DNA of 62,036 nucleotides from Xanthomonas cissicola (GCF_008801575.1 NZ_VZPL01000027.1:1-62036); one strand, 5' to 3'. Shown: positions 51,877 to 61,386, counted from the stretch's first letter. The notes: generated by a model from the sequence alone, not told the origin. Numbers and translations are program-made.

Positions 51877-52710
51877 TCACTCAAACGCGATCGACAGTCC
51901 GATGCCACCCTGCCAGTCCGGGCTTTCCGAGGTCAGTCCGCGCAACACCGACACATCCAGCTGCATCGCATGCGGCAGCTGCCAGGCGCCACCCGCCCCA
52001 GCCACACGCGCATGCTCGCTGCCGGTGTCCAAGCCCGCTTCCACATAGCTGCTGAAATGGTCGCCGGAGAAAAACGTGTAATTGGGAGAGAACGTCCAGG
52101 TGTGCCCGTCGTCGTCGCGCGCGTAATTGACGTATAACGCGATGGCGCGCTGCTGCGCCAGATCCCAGGATGCAGTCACCCCGAGTTCGCGCGAGTAGCC
52201 GTCGCTGAAGGCCGGGCTGCCGGTCGGGATGCTGTAAGTGCCCAACGCAGCCCAATGAAAGTTCTCCGAGCGCGATGGCAAGGCCACCTTCAACCCGACA
52301 CTGCTGTCGCCACCGCCACGCACCCGCGCGCCACCGCCATGCTGCCAGTTGTAGCTGTCGCTCCCGAGTTGCAGCTCCACATCCTGGAACAACCCCAGAC
52401 GCAGCAGCGTGTCGGCAGTGTATTGGGTCGTGCGCTGCCCGCCGCTGCGATCGGTACTCGCATCAGGCAAGCCCTGTTCCCAGGCAAACGCACCTGGCTG
52501 CAACGCCTCCGCAGCGAACGGAATGCCCGGCCGGTCGAACGCCGGCGCATCGTCTGACTGCGCGGCGGCGTGCCCGCTAGCCACGCACAGCGCAAGCATC
52601 GCCAAAGCCGACGGCGTTCGGCGCGGCGCCCGCACCGGCACGCGAACAGGCGCACGAGAGACGACGGCCGCCACGGCGTTGGATTTCAAGGATTTCGACC
52701 ACAGGGACAT
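51877..52710 (-). CDS. Outer-membrane beta-barrel protein (Phenol_MetA_deg-like)
   Basis: This 277-residue exported protein has a long signal sequence ending ALCVASGHAAA before QSDDAPAF. The mature part is predicted to be all beta with alternating hydrophobic residues (QYTADTLLRLGLFQDVELQL, VGLKVALPSRSENF, LGVTASWDLAQQRAIALYVN). It ends with aromatic GLSIAFE rather than a strict terminal Phe. This resembles the phenol-degradation MetA/transporter-like barrels (PF13557). Function unknown. I place the start at 52710 (MSLWSKSL), but an earlier Met is possible. Confidence 0.7.
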   Translation of the reverse strand: MSLWSKSLKSNAVAAVVSRAPVRVPVRAPRRTPSALAMLALCVASGHAAAQSDDAPAFDRPGIPFAAEALQPGAFAWEQGLPDASTDRSGGQRTTQYTADTLLRLGLFQDVELQLGSDSYNWQHGGGARVRGGGDSSVGLKVALPSRSENFHWAALGTYSIPTGSPAFSDGYSRELGVTASWDLAQQRAIALYVNYARDDDGHTWTFSPNYTFFSGDHFSSYVEAGLDTGSEHARVAGAGGAWQLPHAMQLDVSVLRGLTSESPDWQGGIGLSIAFE

Positions 52711-52993
52711 ATGCAGCACCATTGGCAGGACAGAGCAACCACGCAGGGACGAGGCCACGGCAGAGGCGCCAGCCCGCATCGATACGTAACGGCGCGCATG
52801 GTGCCGCGCCGCCTGTGACCGGCTTGTATAGCGGCGCTCTGGCCATTGTCTGCCGGGTTAGCGGTCAGGGTGAGCCCCGATGGCAGTGCGGCACCATGAC
52901 CAGACAACCAGCATGCGTTCTACGCCCGACAATCCGATGGCCGCCCTCTGGCTTACGCGGCGGCTGCGCGCTTGCTGGCTGCGGAAAATGCCT
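52711..52993. other. Intergenic region without a recognisable gene
   Basis: Between the outer-membrane protein and the DUF2058 terminator I see no ORF with family similarity. It contains the promoter of the barrel protein on the minus strand and nothing else I can support. Confidence 0.5.
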
Positions 52994-53019
52994 AAAAAAA
53001 AGGGCACCCGTAGGCGCCC
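52994..53019 (-). terminator. Rho-independent terminator of the DUF2058 gene
   Basis: On the minus strand GGGCGCC-TACG-GGTGCCC is a 7-bp stem with one G-U pair and a UACG tetraloop, followed by eight T (A-run 52994-53001). It starts 30 bp past the DUF2058 stop. Confidence 0.9.
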
Positions 53020-53049
53020 GTATACAACACACACCACGCAGCGCGCGTC

Positions 53050-53784
53050 TTACCAGACCAGATCGTCGGGCACCTGATATTTCGGATCAGCGTACGGGTC
53101 CTCGCCCGCTGGTGCGTTTGGGTCCACTTTCAATGCCACCGATGGGGCGAACACCGCTTCGGCTTCGGCGAGAAGCTCGGCAGTCACCAGCAGATAGCGT
53201 CCGTTGAGTTGCAGCACGCCCAGCTCCCCGGTGTTGAGCGCCTTGAGCTGATCGGCGTTGACGTAAATGCGCTTGATCTTGCCGCCATACGGAAAGTGCC
53301 GGGCGATATCCGCAGCGGCATCATTCAGGCCCTTGTCCTTCACCAGCGCTTCGAGCTTGGCCTTGGCTTCGCGACGCAGACGTGCTTCTTCCTGCTTCAC
53401 TCGCTCGGCTTCGATGCGCTCGTCCTTCTCGCGCTGCGCACGGATCGCATAGGCCTTGGCCAGATCGATATCTTCGCGCGTGCGCGCCGGCCTGGGGCCA
53501 CGGCGGTCTGCAGCGGGATGCTGCGGACGCGGCGCTGCACCGGGCTTGCCGTCATGACGACGCTCGGGCCTGCCAGCGGGTTTGCGCTCGCCATGGCCAT
53601 CGGTCGCCGCAGCGGCATGCGGACGCTGCGGCCCCCTGGCCTGGCCCGGCCGATTACCCCCGGGTGCTGGCTTGCCACCATTGCCATGCGCACGCGCTGC
53701 AGGACGTGCATCGGGTTTGCGTTCGGGCTTGGGCGCGGACTTGAAGCCCAACCCAAGCAACTGGTCACGTAAGGTATCGCTCAT
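53050..53784 (-). CDS. DUF2058 family protein
   Basis: This 244-residue protein is predominantly charged. Residues 1-20 (MSDTLRDQLLGLGFKSAPKP) are the conserved DUF2058 start. Residues 20-110 are Pro/Arg/Gly/Ala-rich and probably disordered, and residues 110-160 are a basic helix (KAYAIRAQREKDERIEAERV). The C-terminal domain contains KIKRIYVNADQLKALNTGEL and ends YQVPDDLVW. The E. coli YaiL family has no known function. It is co-directional with slyX and ugd. Confidence 0.85.
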   Translation of the reverse strand: MSDTLRDQLLGLGFKSAPKPERKPDARPAARAHGNGGKPAPGGNRPGQARGPQRPHAAAATDGHGERKPAGRPERRHDGKPGAAPRPQHPAADRRGPRPARTREDIDLAKAYAIRAQREKDERIEAERVKQEEARLRREAKAKLEALVKDKGLNDAAADIARHFPYGGKIKRIYVNADQLKALNTGELGVLQLNGRYLLVTAELLAEAEAVFAPSVALKVDPNAPAGEDPYADPKYQVPDDLVW

Positions 53785-53802
53785 GGCGGTGGCAATCTGC
53801 AA

Positions 53803-54039
53803 TCAGTAGTGCGGAGGCGGCGGTTCGTCCGCTGCATCGGCAAACAATGTGGAGCGCACCTTGCCCAGATCCTCGAGCAGGTGGCGGATCAATTCGGCAT
53901 TGCGTGCGCCCGTCAAACGGGCGTCTGCAAGTGCTTCACTCAGTTCGTTGAGCGCCTGCTCCTGGAAGGAGAGGCGCGTTTCCAATTCGATCAACCGCGC
54001 TTCCAGCGCGCGGTCTTGCAGCGGGAGTTGCTCATGCAT
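53803..54039 (-). CDS. slyX: SlyX family protein
   Basis: This 78-residue coiled-coil protein has an N-terminal heptad-like [20 protein letters not shown] and ends ADEPPPPHY, the characteristic SlyX tail. The start at 54039 overlaps the ugd stop by eight bases, so translation is probably coupled to ugd. SlyX function is unknown. The pairing with ugd is conserved-looking but I cannot verify it here. Confidence 0.88.
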   Translation of the reverse strand: MHEQLPLQDRALEARLIELETRLSFQEQALNELSEALADARLTGARNAELIRHLLEDLGKVRSTLFADAADEPPPPHY

Positions 54040-55381
54040 ACAGCGAACGGCCTCGTCCAATGGCGTAGTACGCCAGACCTGCGGCTTCGATCTCTTGCGG
54101 GTCGTAAAGGTTGCGGCCGTCGAAGACGACATCGTCCTTCAAGGCCTGCTTGATCTTGCCGAAGTCCGGGCTCCGGAACTGCTTCCACTCGGTAACCACG
54201 ACCAGTGCGTCGGCATCTTCCAGTGCAGAAAAGGCATTGTCGCAGAAGGTCAGATCATCGCGCTCGCCGAAGATGCGCCTGGCTTCGCGAGTGGCTTCAG
54301 GGTCGTAGACGCGCACGGTGGCACCGGCTTCCCACGACTGTTCCATCAAGCGACGGCTGGACGCAGCACGCATGTCGTCGGTATTGGGCTTGAACGCCAG
54401 ACCCCACACCGCGAAGGTCTTGCCGGCCACAATGCCGGCGCCCTCGGTGCCGTAATGCCGCTGCACCAGTTCGAACAGATGGCCCTTCTGCGCGTTATTG
54501 ACGCTTTCCACTGCGTTGAGCAGGGTCGGCTGCATTCCGTACTGCTCGGCCGTCTTGGCCAATGCCTGCACGTCCTTCGGGAAGCACGAGCCGCCGTAAC
54601 CGGCGCCGGGATAGATGAAGTGCCAGCCAATACGCGGATCAGAGCCGATGCCGTTACGCACGTGTTCGACGTCGGCACCGACACGCTCGGCAATATTGGC
54701 GATCTCGTTCATGAAACTGATCTTGGTCGCCAGCATCGCGTTGGCCGCGTACTTGGTCAGCTCGGCCGAACGCACGTCCATTTCGACGATGCGATCGCGG
54801 TTGCGATTGAACGGTGCGTACAGGCGACGCATGCGCGCAATGGCCGCCGGCTTCTTGGCGCCGATCACGATGCGGTCCGGGCGCATGCAGTCGGCCACCG
54901 CGTCGCCTTCCTTGAGGAATTCGGGGTTGGAGACGACATCGAAGTCGTGCGCCACTCCGCGCGCGGCCAGTTCTTCCTGGATCGCCGCGCGCACGCGATC
55001 GGCCGTGCCGACCGGCACCGTTGACTTGTTGACCACGATCGCCGGGCCGTCGATATGTCGGCCCACCGTGCGCGCAACTGCCAGCACGTATTGCAGGTCG
55101 GCACTCCCATCCTCGTCGGCCGGCGTGCCTACGGCAATGAAGGTGATCTCGCCATGCGCGATCGCGGCAGCCGCGTCGCTGGTGAAGCGCAACCTGCCGG
55201 CGGCATGGTTGGCCTTCACCATCGGCTCCAGGCCGGGCTCGTAGATCGGAATCAGCCCGCGATTGAGGGCATCGAGCTTGGCTTGATCGATATCCACGCA
55301 GACGACCTGATGCCCCACTTCCGCCAGGCAGGCACCGGTCACAAGACCCACGTAGCCGGTGCCGAAGATCGCAACGCGCAT
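54032..55381 (-). CDS. ugd: UDP-glucose 6-dehydrogenase
   Basis: This 449-residue enzyme oxidises UDP-glucose to UDP-glucuronate with two NAD, supplying xanthan and other polysaccharides. The N-terminal NAD domain begins [20 protein letters not shown]. The active-site cysteine is in [16 protein letters not shown] near residue 262. The C-terminal UDP domain has [20 protein letters not shown]. Full length for the family. No signal. A downstream overlap with slyX is notable. Confidence 0.95.
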   Translation of the reverse strand: MRVAIFGTGYVGLVTGACLAEVGHQVVCVDIDQAKLDALNRGLIPIYEPGLEPMVKANHAAGRLRFTSDAAAAIAHGEITFIAVGTPADEDGSADLQYVLAVARTVGRHIDGPAIVVNKSTVPVGTADRVRAAIQEELAARGVAHDFDVVSNPEFLKEGDAVADCMRPDRIVIGAKKPAAIARMRRLYAPFNRNRDRIVEMDVRSAELTKYAANAMLATKISFMNEIANIAERVGADVEHVRNGIGSDPRIGWHFIYPGAGYGGSCFPKDVQALAKTAEQYGMQPTLLNAVESVNNAQKGHLFELVQRHYGTEGAGIVAGKTFAVWGLAFKPNTDDMRAASSRRLMEQSWEAGATVRVYDPEATREARRIFGERDDLTFCDNAFSALEDADALVVVTEWKQFRSPDFGKIKQALKDDVVFDGRNLYDPQEIEAAGLAYYAIGRGRSLYA

Positions 55382-55406
55382 GGAATGAACTGCCTCCTGC
55401 GGAAGA

Positions 55407-56378
55407 TCAGGGAAGGATACCCATCAGTTCGACATCGAACGTCAACGTTGCGTCAGGTCCGATCGGTCCTCCTTGCGTGCCGTTCGGGCCATAGGCCAAG
55501 TTGGATGGAATCCAGAAACGGTATTTCGAACCGACCGGCATCAACGCCACGCCCTCGGTCCAACCGGGAATGACTTGATCCAGACCGAACTCCGCCGGCT
55601 GGCCGCGCTGGTAGGAACTGTCGAAGACCTGCCCGTTGAGCAGCTTGCCTTCGTAGTTCACACGCACCTTGCTGGTCCGCATCGGGCGCTCGCCGCTACC
55701 CTGGCGCAACACCATGTACTGCAGGCCGGACGCGGTGGTGATCACGCCCTTCTCGGTCTTGTTCTTGGCAAGGAATTCATTGCCCTGCTGGCGATTGTTG
55801 GCAGCGGCAGCGCCCTGCTTGGCAGAGGCGAATGCCTGCATGGTGGCTGCGGCCTCCTGCTGGGTCAGACGCGTGGTGCCCTTGGCGAACACGGTACGCA
55901 CCGCTTCCATCAGGATCGGCAGATCGATCTCGTCCTTGATACCGGCCAGCGACGGACCAACCGCGCGATCGCCGAGCATCAGGCCGACATTTTCCTTGGA
56001 CGGTGCAGCCGGCGCGGCGCCCGGCGCCATGCCTGGCACCTGCTGGCCGTTGCGGGCAGCGAGCGCGGTACGCAATGCAGTATCGGTGGCCTGGGTCTGC
56101 TCATCCGACAACAGCGGCTTGCCGCCCTTGAATGCATTTTCGATGGCGCGTTGCATCGCGTTCACATCGATGTCCTGAGCGATCGGCTCGAACGAACGTG
56201 CCACGTCCATACCGATGGCGTAGCTGACGTTGTCGCGCGTGCTCTTATCAGACGATGCATTCAAAGCTGGCTTCTCCTTGGTGGCCGCTGCGGCCGGTTG
56301 CTGCGACATCGCCGGCATCGACGCCGCCATTGCCACCATCAGTAACGACGCCGCCGCGCCGCGCTTTCCCATCTTCAT
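55407..56378 (-). CDS. FKBP-type peptidyl-prolyl isomerase, Mip-like
   Basis: This 323-residue exported isomerase has a signal peptide ([20 protein letters not shown], then MPAMSQQ), a long helical dimerisation domain with an Ala/Pro/Gly-rich insert near residues 110-140, then [12 protein letters not shown] canonical FKBP domain follows: [51 protein letters not shown]. Mip-type proteins help fold outer-membrane or secreted proteins and support virulence. I favour 56378, with GGGAAG nine bases upstream. Compare the less canonical relative at 15317-16018. Confidence 0.9.
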   Translation of the reverse strand: MKMGKRGAAASLLMVAMAASMPAMSQQPAAAATKEKPALNASSDKSTRDNVSYAIGMDVARSFEPIAQDIDVNAMQRAIENAFKGGKPLLSDEQTQATDTALRTALAARNGQQVPGMAPGAAPAAPSKENVGLMLGDRAVGPSLAGIKDEIDLPILMEAVRTVFAKGTTRLTQQEAAATMQAFASAKQGAAAANNRQQGNEFLAKNKTEKGVITTASGLQYMVLRQGSGERPMRTSKVRVNYEGKLLNGQVFDSSYQRGQPAEFGLDQVIPGWTEGVALMPVGSKYRFWIPSNLAYGPNGTQGGPIGPDATLTFDVELMGILP

Positions 56379-56468
56379 TCGATGCACTTCCCAAAAGTGA
56401 AAAGACACGCCACCGATGGCGCTGAATGCGCATTGTCGCACGCGCGCGCGGCGATGCGAGCGCTGCGC

Positions 56469-57026
56469 TCAGCGCGCCGGCGCCTTGAGCTCGCGTTCGA
56501 TTGCTGCCAGCACGCTCGGATCGTCCGGTTTGATCTTGCTGGGGAACTGCGCAACCACCCGGCCATCGCGACCGATCAGATACTTGTGGAAGTTCCAGCC
56601 CGGCGCCACGCCAGTGGCCTGGGTCAGGCGCTGATACAGCGGCGTTGCCTCGGCACCCAGCACATGGACCTTCTCAAACATCGGGAACTTCACGCCATAG
56701 GTCAGCGTGCAGAATTCCTGGATCTGCTTCTCAGATCCCGGTTCCTGTCCCTGGAAATCGTTGGACGGAAAGCCGAGCACGGTGAAGCCGCGGCTGCCGA
56801 AGCGCTGGTTGAGCGCTTCCAGACCTTCGTACTGCGGGGTGAAGCCGCACTTGCTGGCGGTGTTGACCACCATGACAACCTTGCCGCCGTAGGTACGGTT
56901 CAGGTTGATCGGCGTCTTGACGGCCAGCGGCCGGTACTCCACATTCAGTACCGGGGTGCCGGCAGCGAACGCGGACGTTGCAAAAAAGCCAGTCAATACA
57001 AGAGCTAGCAGACGATTGAGCAACAT
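56469..57026 (-). CDS. Glutathione peroxidase family, exported
   Basis: This 185-residue thioredoxin-fold peroxidase has the catalytic NTASKCGFTPQY with Cys in place of selenocysteine, FPSNDFQGQEPGSEKQIQEF with the Gln, and a Trp in GWNFHKYLIGRDG. A hydrophobic N-terminus (MLLNRLLALVLTGFFATSAF then AAG) indicates export to the periplasm, uncommon for this enzyme, so it would reduce peroxides in the envelope. The start at 57026 is preferred to the frame from 57173 because the signal peptide begins there. It is divergent from the YtrA operon and shares its promoter region. Confidence 0.88.
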   Translation of the reverse strand: MLLNRLLALVLTGFFATSAFAAGTPVLNVEYRPLAVKTPINLNRTYGGKVVMVVNTASKCGFTPQYEGLEALNQRFGSRGFTVLGFPSNDFQGQEPGSEKQIQEFCTLTYGVKFPMFEKVHVLGAEATPLYQRLTQATGVAPGWNFHKYLIGRDGRVVAQFPSKIKPDDPSVLAAIERELKAPAR

Positions 57027-57096
57027 GAGCAATGCCCTTCGATAGTTGAGGCGGCGCACCGATAAAGGGGTGCCATCAGTTGGGGATGACAAACAG

Positions 57097-57137
57097 TTGA
57101 CTACCTGCGTGTCGGTGTTATAGTTGAATACAACACC
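57097..57137 (+). promoter_or_regulatory. YtrA-operon promoter with GGTG-N16-CACC operator
   Basis: TTGACT (57097-57102), a 16-bp gap and TATAGT (57119-57124) form a good sigma70 promoter. The 24-bp dyad 57114-57137 (GGTGTT...AACACC) is symmetric at 9 of 12 pairs and overlaps the -10. Binding would block transcription. The spacing is what I remember being reported for YtrA of X. citri, unverified here. It lies 23 bp before the first gene. Confidence 0.7.
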
Positions 57138-57160
57138 AGTCATCCAGCGCAGGGGAAAGC

Positions 57161-57409
57161 ATGAACAGCACACGCTTCACGCGACCAGTTCCGCTGTTGC
57201 TGTTCGGCAGCACCCTGTTTGCCATTGGTTGCCTGGGAGCCGCTTCCAGTCAGGTGACGGAGTCCGGCGCCGATTATGGCGTGTCGGAGGCGGTTACGGA
57301 AAACGCGACAACTCCCCCCGAAGCGCGTTCCCGGCCTGGCCGGCATGTGCGCGCTTCGCTGTCGATGCCCTATTTCTCCTTCGCGCAGGCCCTGCGCCCA
57401 CGGAGCTGA
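57161..57409 (+). CDS. Small exported protein at the head of the YtrA operon
   Basis: This 82-residue protein has a hydrophobic start (PLLLFGSTLFAIGCLGAASS) that works as a signal or a weak lipobox (AIGC). The mature part is short, Thr/Ala-rich and of no recognised family. AGGGGAAAG just upstream of the ATG is a good ribosome site. It is the first gene of the operon, two bases before the regulator start, and would be released into or anchored in the envelope. I cannot name its function. Confidence 0.55.
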   Translation: MNSTRFTRPVPLLLFGSTLFAIGCLGAASSQVTESGADYGVSEAVTENATTPPEARSRPGRHVRASLSMPYFSFAQALRPRS

Positions 57410-57411
57410 TC

Positions 57412-57774
57412 ATGAACGACATTCAGTGGAGCGACGGCGCTCCCATCTACCGCCAACTCAAGGAACGGGTGATTGCCATGATGCTCGATGGAATTCTCAA
57501 GCCCGGCGATGCCCTGCCCTCGGTGCGCCAGGTGGCGGCCGATTACCAACTCAACCCCATCACCGTCTCGCGCGCCTATCAGGAACTGGCCGACGAGAAT
57601 CTGGTGGAGAAACGCCGCGGCCTGGGCATGTTCATGACCCCGGAAGCCGCACAGAAGCTGCGTGGCAGCGAACGCGAGCGTTTCTTGAATGAAGAATGGC
57701 CCGCCGTGCTGGAAAGGATCCAGCGCCTGGGACTGTCCATCGACGATCTGTTGCCACAGGGAAAAACACCATGA
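57412..57774 (+). CDS. ytrA: GntR-family regulator of the YtrA subfamily
   Basis: This 120-residue protein is a GntR winged helix (about 10-75: IYRQLKERVIAMMLDGILKP, ALPSVRQVAADYQLNPITVS and RAYQELADENLVEKRRG) with a short helical C-terminal tail, no ligand domain. This is the YtrA subfamily, which autoregulates the ABC operon downstream. GGAG precedes the ATG at 57412. The stop overlaps the ATPase start by four bases. The likely operator is at 57114-57137. Confidence 0.9.
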   Translation: MNDIQWSDGAPIYRQLKERVIAMMLDGILKPGDALPSVRQVAADYQLNPITVSRAYQELADENLVEKRRGLGMFMTPEAAQKLRGSERERFLNEEWPAVLERIQRLGLSIDDLLPQGKTP

Positions 57775-58646
57775 CCGCCGTCTCCTCCGACCATGTGGTC
57801 GATGCACGTGGCCTGCGCAAGGCCTACAAGCATCGGCTCGCGCTGGACAACACCAGCTTCACCATCGCCGCTGGCCGCATCATTGGATTGATCGGCCCCA
57901 ACGGCGCCGGCAAGACCACTGCGCTCAAGGCGGTGCTGGGCCTGACCGATTTCGCCGGCGAGTTGCAGGTGTTGGGCATGGATCCGCGCACGCAGCGCAA
58001 CGCGCTGATGAACGAGGTCTGCTTCATTGCCGATGTGGCGGTGCTGCCGCGCTGGCTGCGGGTCGGCGAAGCGATCGATTTCGTCGCCGGCGTGCATCCG
58101 CGTTTCGATCGCGCCAAGTGCGAACGTTTCCTGGCCAATACCCAGCTCAACCGCAAATCGCGGGTGCGCGAGTTGTCCAAGGGCATGATCGTGCAGCTGC
58201 ATCTGGCGCTGGTGATGGCCATCGACGCACGCATCCTGGTGCTGGACGAACCGACCCTGGGCCTGGACATCCTCTACCGCAAGCAGTTCTACCAGCGCCT
58301 GCTGGAGGATTACTTCGACGAGCAGAAGACCATCATCGTCACCACCCACCAGGTCGAGGAGATCGAACACATCCTCACCGATGTGATGTTCATCCGCGAC
58401 GGCCGCATCGTGCTCACCGCCGATATGGAAAGCGTCTCCGAGCGCTACACCGAAGTCCTGGTCGGTGCCGATCAGCTGGATGCAGCACGCGCGCTGAAGC
58501 CGATCGACGAGCGCGGACTGCCGTTCGGCAAGACCGTGATGTTGTTCGATGGCGCGCCGAAAGAGCAGCTCGCCCGTTTTGGCGAAACCCGCAATCCCGG
58601 CCTAGCCGACCTGTTCGTTGCGGTCATGAAGGGGACCTACGCATGA
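57771..58646 (+). CDS. ABC transporter ATPase of the YtrA operon
   Basis: This 291-residue cytosolic ATPase has Walker A GPNGAGKTT near residue 39, Q-loop region VLGLTDFAGELQVLGMD, a variant signature RELSKGMIVQLHLALVMA (LSKGM in place of LSGGQ, as in other exporter-type ATPases), Walker B ILVLDEPTLGLD and H-loop TTHQVEEIEH. It works with the permease encoded at once after it (4-base overlap). Substrate unknown; peptides or antibiotics are typical for this subfamily. Confidence 0.9.
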   Translation: MTAVSSDHVVDARGLRKAYKHRLALDNTSFTIAAGRIIGLIGPNGAGKTTALKAVLGLTDFAGELQVLGMDPRTQRNALMNEVCFIADVAVLPRWLRVGEAIDFVAGVHPRFDRAKCERFLANTQLNRKSRVRELSKGMIVQLHLALVMAIDARILVLDEPTLGLDILYRKQFYQRLLEDYFDEQKTIIVTTHQVEEIEHILTDVMFIRDGRIVLTADMESVSERYTEVLVGADQLDAARALKPIDERGLPFGKTVMLFDGAPKEQLARFGETRNPGLADLFVAVMKGTYA

Positions 58647-59629
58647 ATGCAGTGACCAACCAAGCATCACCCGCACGCACCTTCGCCTGGCTGCTCAAAC
58701 GCGAATATTGGGAGCACCGTGGCGGCTTCGTGTGGGCGCAGTTCATCACCGGTGGCATTGCGGTGTTCTTCGCGCTGCTGGGTGCGGTGATCGGTGCGAT
58801 CAGTGCGCGCCGCAACATGGTCGGCGACAGCATTGCCATGGACGACCTGGCCGAATATACCCGCACGCTGGGCCAGGTCGGCGACGGTCTGCTACTGGGC
58901 GGCATCGGCATCGCGTCGGTAGTCCTGGCGTTCGTGGTGTTTTTCTATGCGCTCGGCAGCCTGTACGACGACCGCCGCGACCGCAGCGTGCTGTTCTGGA
59001 AATCGTTGCCGGTGTCGGACGTGCAGACAGTGTTGTCCAAGGCCGCCTGGGCGTTGCTGCTGGCGCCGCTGATTTCCATCGCGATCGGTGCGGCAGTCGG
59101 CATGGCGCTGTGGTTGATTGCCATCGTTGGCGCCTTGATTGCAGGTGTGCCCAGCCCCTGGGCGCTGGCGACCCATTCGCACCCGTTTTCGCTGCTATGG
59201 CTGTTGCTGAAGACCGTTCCGATGAGCCTGTTATGGGCGCTGCCGACCGTGGGCTGGCTGATGTTCTGCTCGGCCTGGGCCAACAGCAAGCCGTTCCTGT
59301 GGGCGGTGCTGTTTCCGCTGCTGGCCTGCGTGATGCTGAGCATTCTCTCGGCGATGCCGGGCGTGTCGCTGCCGATCGGCTGGATCTGGTACATCGTCGG
59401 CTATCGCGGCCTGCTCAGCGCCCTGCCCGGCACCTGGTCGCCGCTTGCCGTCAGCGGCAATCTGGACAGCAGCATGATCCAGAACCCCAGCGATCTGGTG
59501 CAGTGGGCATTGCAGCACACCGATAGCACACGTGTGTATGGCAGCCCTGACATCTGGATCGGCGCAGCCATCGGCGTTGCGTTGATCGCCGCCTCCATCT
59601 ATCTGCGCCGTCGGCGCTCCGAAGCCTGA
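58643..59629 (+). CDS. ABC transporter permease of the YtrA operon
   Basis: This 328-residue membrane protein has about six hydrophobic segments (FITGGIAVFFALLGAVIGAI, GIGIASVVLAFVVFFYALGS, PLISIAIGAAVGMALWLIAI, LPTVGWLMFCSAWANS and two more), the ABC-2 type. It starts with an in-phase ATG that overlaps the ATPase stop by four bases. FWKSLPVSDVQTVLSKAAWA is the cytosolic loop likely to meet the ATPase. Substrate unknown. Confidence 0.88.
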   Translation: MNAVTNQASPARTFAWLLKREYWEHRGGFVWAQFITGGIAVFFALLGAVIGAISARRNMVGDSIAMDDLAEYTRTLGQVGDGLLLGGIGIASVVLAFVVFFYALGSLYDDRRDRSVLFWKSLPVSDVQTVLSKAAWALLLAPLISIAIGAAVGMALWLIAIVGALIAGVPSPWALATHSHPFSLLWLLLKTVPMSLLWALPTVGWLMFCSAWANSKPFLWAVLFPLLACVMLSILSAMPGVSLPIGWIWYIVGYRGLLSALPGTWSPLAVSGNLDSSMIQNPSDLVQWALQHTDSTRVYGSPDIWIGAAIGVALIAASIYLRRRRSEA

Positions 59630-59639
59630 GGGACGTCCC

Positions 59640-60458
59640 ATGCGCCTGACCCTGAGCCTGGCCATCCTGCTCGCATTGCCCGGTGTCGCAGCAGCAGAGG
59701 AGCAGTGCAAATTCTCCGAACCACGCAGCCTGGACCTGCAGCTGACCGGCGTGAAGTCGGTCCTGTTCGAGGTCGCTTCCAACGACCTGCATCTGGACGC
59801 CTCGCCCAGCGGCGGCGGAAAACTGAGCGGGCGCGCCTGTGCTGCCAGGGCTGAGTTGCTCAAGAGCCTGACCGTGACCCAGAAACGCGTCGGCGACAAG
59901 CTGGTGGTGACCTTGAACGATGACCGCCGGTTCTCCTTCGGCAACAGCTACTCCTACCTGGATCTGCGCGGCAGCGTGCCCAACACGGTGCTGGTGCAAT
60001 TCGACGTGGGATCCGGCGATGCGCAGATCAACGGCGCCGCCGCAGTGAGCGCCGATGTGGGTTCCGGCGACATGACGATTCGTCGCACCAAGGGCCGCGT
60101 GACTGCCAAGGTGGGCTCCGGCGATGTCGAGCTGGAAGACCTGGGCGCTCTGCGCGTGTTGGCAGTGGGCTCGGGCGACCTCAAGGCGCGTGAGGTGCAC
60201 GGCGCGGTCGAGGTGGCGAAAGTGCAGTCCGGCGAGGTCAAGCTGCACGGCGTCGCAGGCAACATCAAGATCGGCACGATCGGCTCGGGCGATGTCGATG
60301 TCCGCGATGTGCAAGGCAATGTCAACGTGGAGTCGGTCGCTTCCGGCGCGTTGAATGTCCGCAAGGTGCGTGGCGATCTGAGCGTGGCGCACAAAGGCAG
60401 CGGCGATATCGATGTGAGCGAGGTCTCCGGCAGCACGCGGGTACCGGCAGACAAATGA
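59640..60458 (+). CDS. DUF4097-type exported beta-repeat protein
   Basis: This 272-residue protein has a signal peptide (MRLTLSLAILLALPGVAAA). Over residues 120-270 it consists of short beta repeats with a glycine-aspartate turn: VGSGD occurs four times and GSGD six times, with variants QSGE and ASGA. This is a DUF4097/head-GIN-like beta-helix fold without assigned function. It lies 10 bp after the permease and is probably envelope-located. The repeats may bind calcium or other ligand, a guess only. Confidence 0.75.
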   Translation: MRLTLSLAILLALPGVAAAEEQCKFSEPRSLDLQLTGVKSVLFEVASNDLHLDASPSGGGKLSGRACAARAELLKSLTVTQKRVGDKLVVTLNDDRRFSFGNSYSYLDLRGSVPNTVLVQFDVGSGDAQINGAAAVSADVGSGDMTIRRTKGRVTAKVGSGDVELEDLGALRVLAVGSGDLKAREVHGAVEVAKVQSGEVKLHGVAGNIKIGTIGSGDVDVRDVQGNVNVESVASGALNVRKVRGDLSVAHKGSGDIDVSEVSGSTRVPADK

Positions 60459-60489
60459 CGACTTCTTTCAGGATGTGGGGGAATTGCTG

Positions 60490-61020
60490 ATGAAATTGCT
60501 TGTTTCGGCGGTAGTGATGAGCGTCTTGCTGGCGGGTTGCGGCAAGTCCGAACCGACCGTCAACGTCTCCGGCCAGGCCAATGGTGCCGGCGTGACCTTT
60601 ACCGGCAAGAGCCTGACGCTCAAGCGCAATGGCTTGCCCGCCGCCACCATCAGTGCCGATGGCGCGCTCAGCGTCGACGGCAAGCCGGTGGACTTGAACG
60701 AGGCGCAACGTCAGGCGATGCGCAGTTACTACGCGCAGGTGCAAGGCGTGGCCAAGAAGGGCATCGACATTGGCACCCAGGGCGCGGCGTTCGGCGCACA
60801 TGCGGCGGGCGAAGCGATCAAGGGCGTGCTCAGCGGCAATTCCGATCAGATCGGCGACAAGATCGAGGCCGAGGCGGACACCTTCAAGAACAAGGCCCTG
60901 CAGATCTGCGACCAGCTGGCCACGCTGCGCACCGCGCAGGATGCAGCCGCGCACCTGGTGCCGGCGTTTGCGCCGTATTCGACCCTGACGCAGCACGACA
61001 TCGACGATTGCCGCAAGTAG
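60490..61020 (+). CDS. Lipoprotein related to YggN (DUF2884)
   Basis: This 176-residue lipoprotein has the signal MKLLVSAVVMSVLLAGC (lipobox LAGC). The mature domain contains VNVSGQANGAGVTFTGKSLT, a segment rich in charged helices (QAMRSYYAQVQGVAKKGIDI, GDKIEAEADTFKNKALQICD) and a late Cys pair (ICDQL, DDCRK). It resembles YggN/DUF2884 of enterobacteria, function unknown. I start it at 60490 (GGGGG upstream). It is the last gene of the YtrA operon. Confidence 0.7.
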   Translation: MKLLVSAVVMSVLLAGCGKSEPTVNVSGQANGAGVTFTGKSLTLKRNGLPAATISADGALSVDGKPVDLNEAQRQAMRSYYAQVQGVAKKGIDIGTQGAAFGAHAAGEAIKGVLSGNSDQIGDKIEAEADTFKNKALQICDQLATLRTAQDAAAHLVPAFAPYSTLTQHDIDDCRK

Positions 61021-61110
61021 AGCGGCCGACAAACCGACTTCGCCCACCGACAAGCGGGCGTCGTCGGTGCGCGGCGCGGCATGTGCCGCTCGTACACTGC
61101 GGCGCCTGTG
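61020..61110. repeat. Second copy of the MITE-like element (truncated)
   Basis: From the last base of the DUF2884 stop this stretch begins GAGCGGCCGACAAACCG and follows the reverse complement of the 130-270 element. The best match is CGGCATGTGCCGCTCGTACA and the next six bases (61077-61102), 24 of 26 identical. The opposite terminus is not recognisable. The remainder of 61111-61386 shows no gene; it contains the promoter of the next lipoprotein gene. Confidence 0.6.
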
Positions 61111-61386
61111 CGCCCCACGCCTAGTCGACGACTAGTCGCGGGGAGGTGGCAGCGCTTCCATCAGCACCGTTCGGCAACTGCGTATCGCACCGCCTGCACA
61201 GCTGTTCGCAGGGCGCGCGCCGCTGCTGATTGGCTGGCCGGAAAGCGCCCCCAGCCGACGATGCGTGCACGGCGACCAAACAGAACGATGCCCTGCGACA
61301 TTTTGGCAGGCACTGGACTGCCGCTTTGCCGATCCGCAGACCGGAGCGGGATTACACTAATGCGCTCTCCTCACTCCATCGACCCC

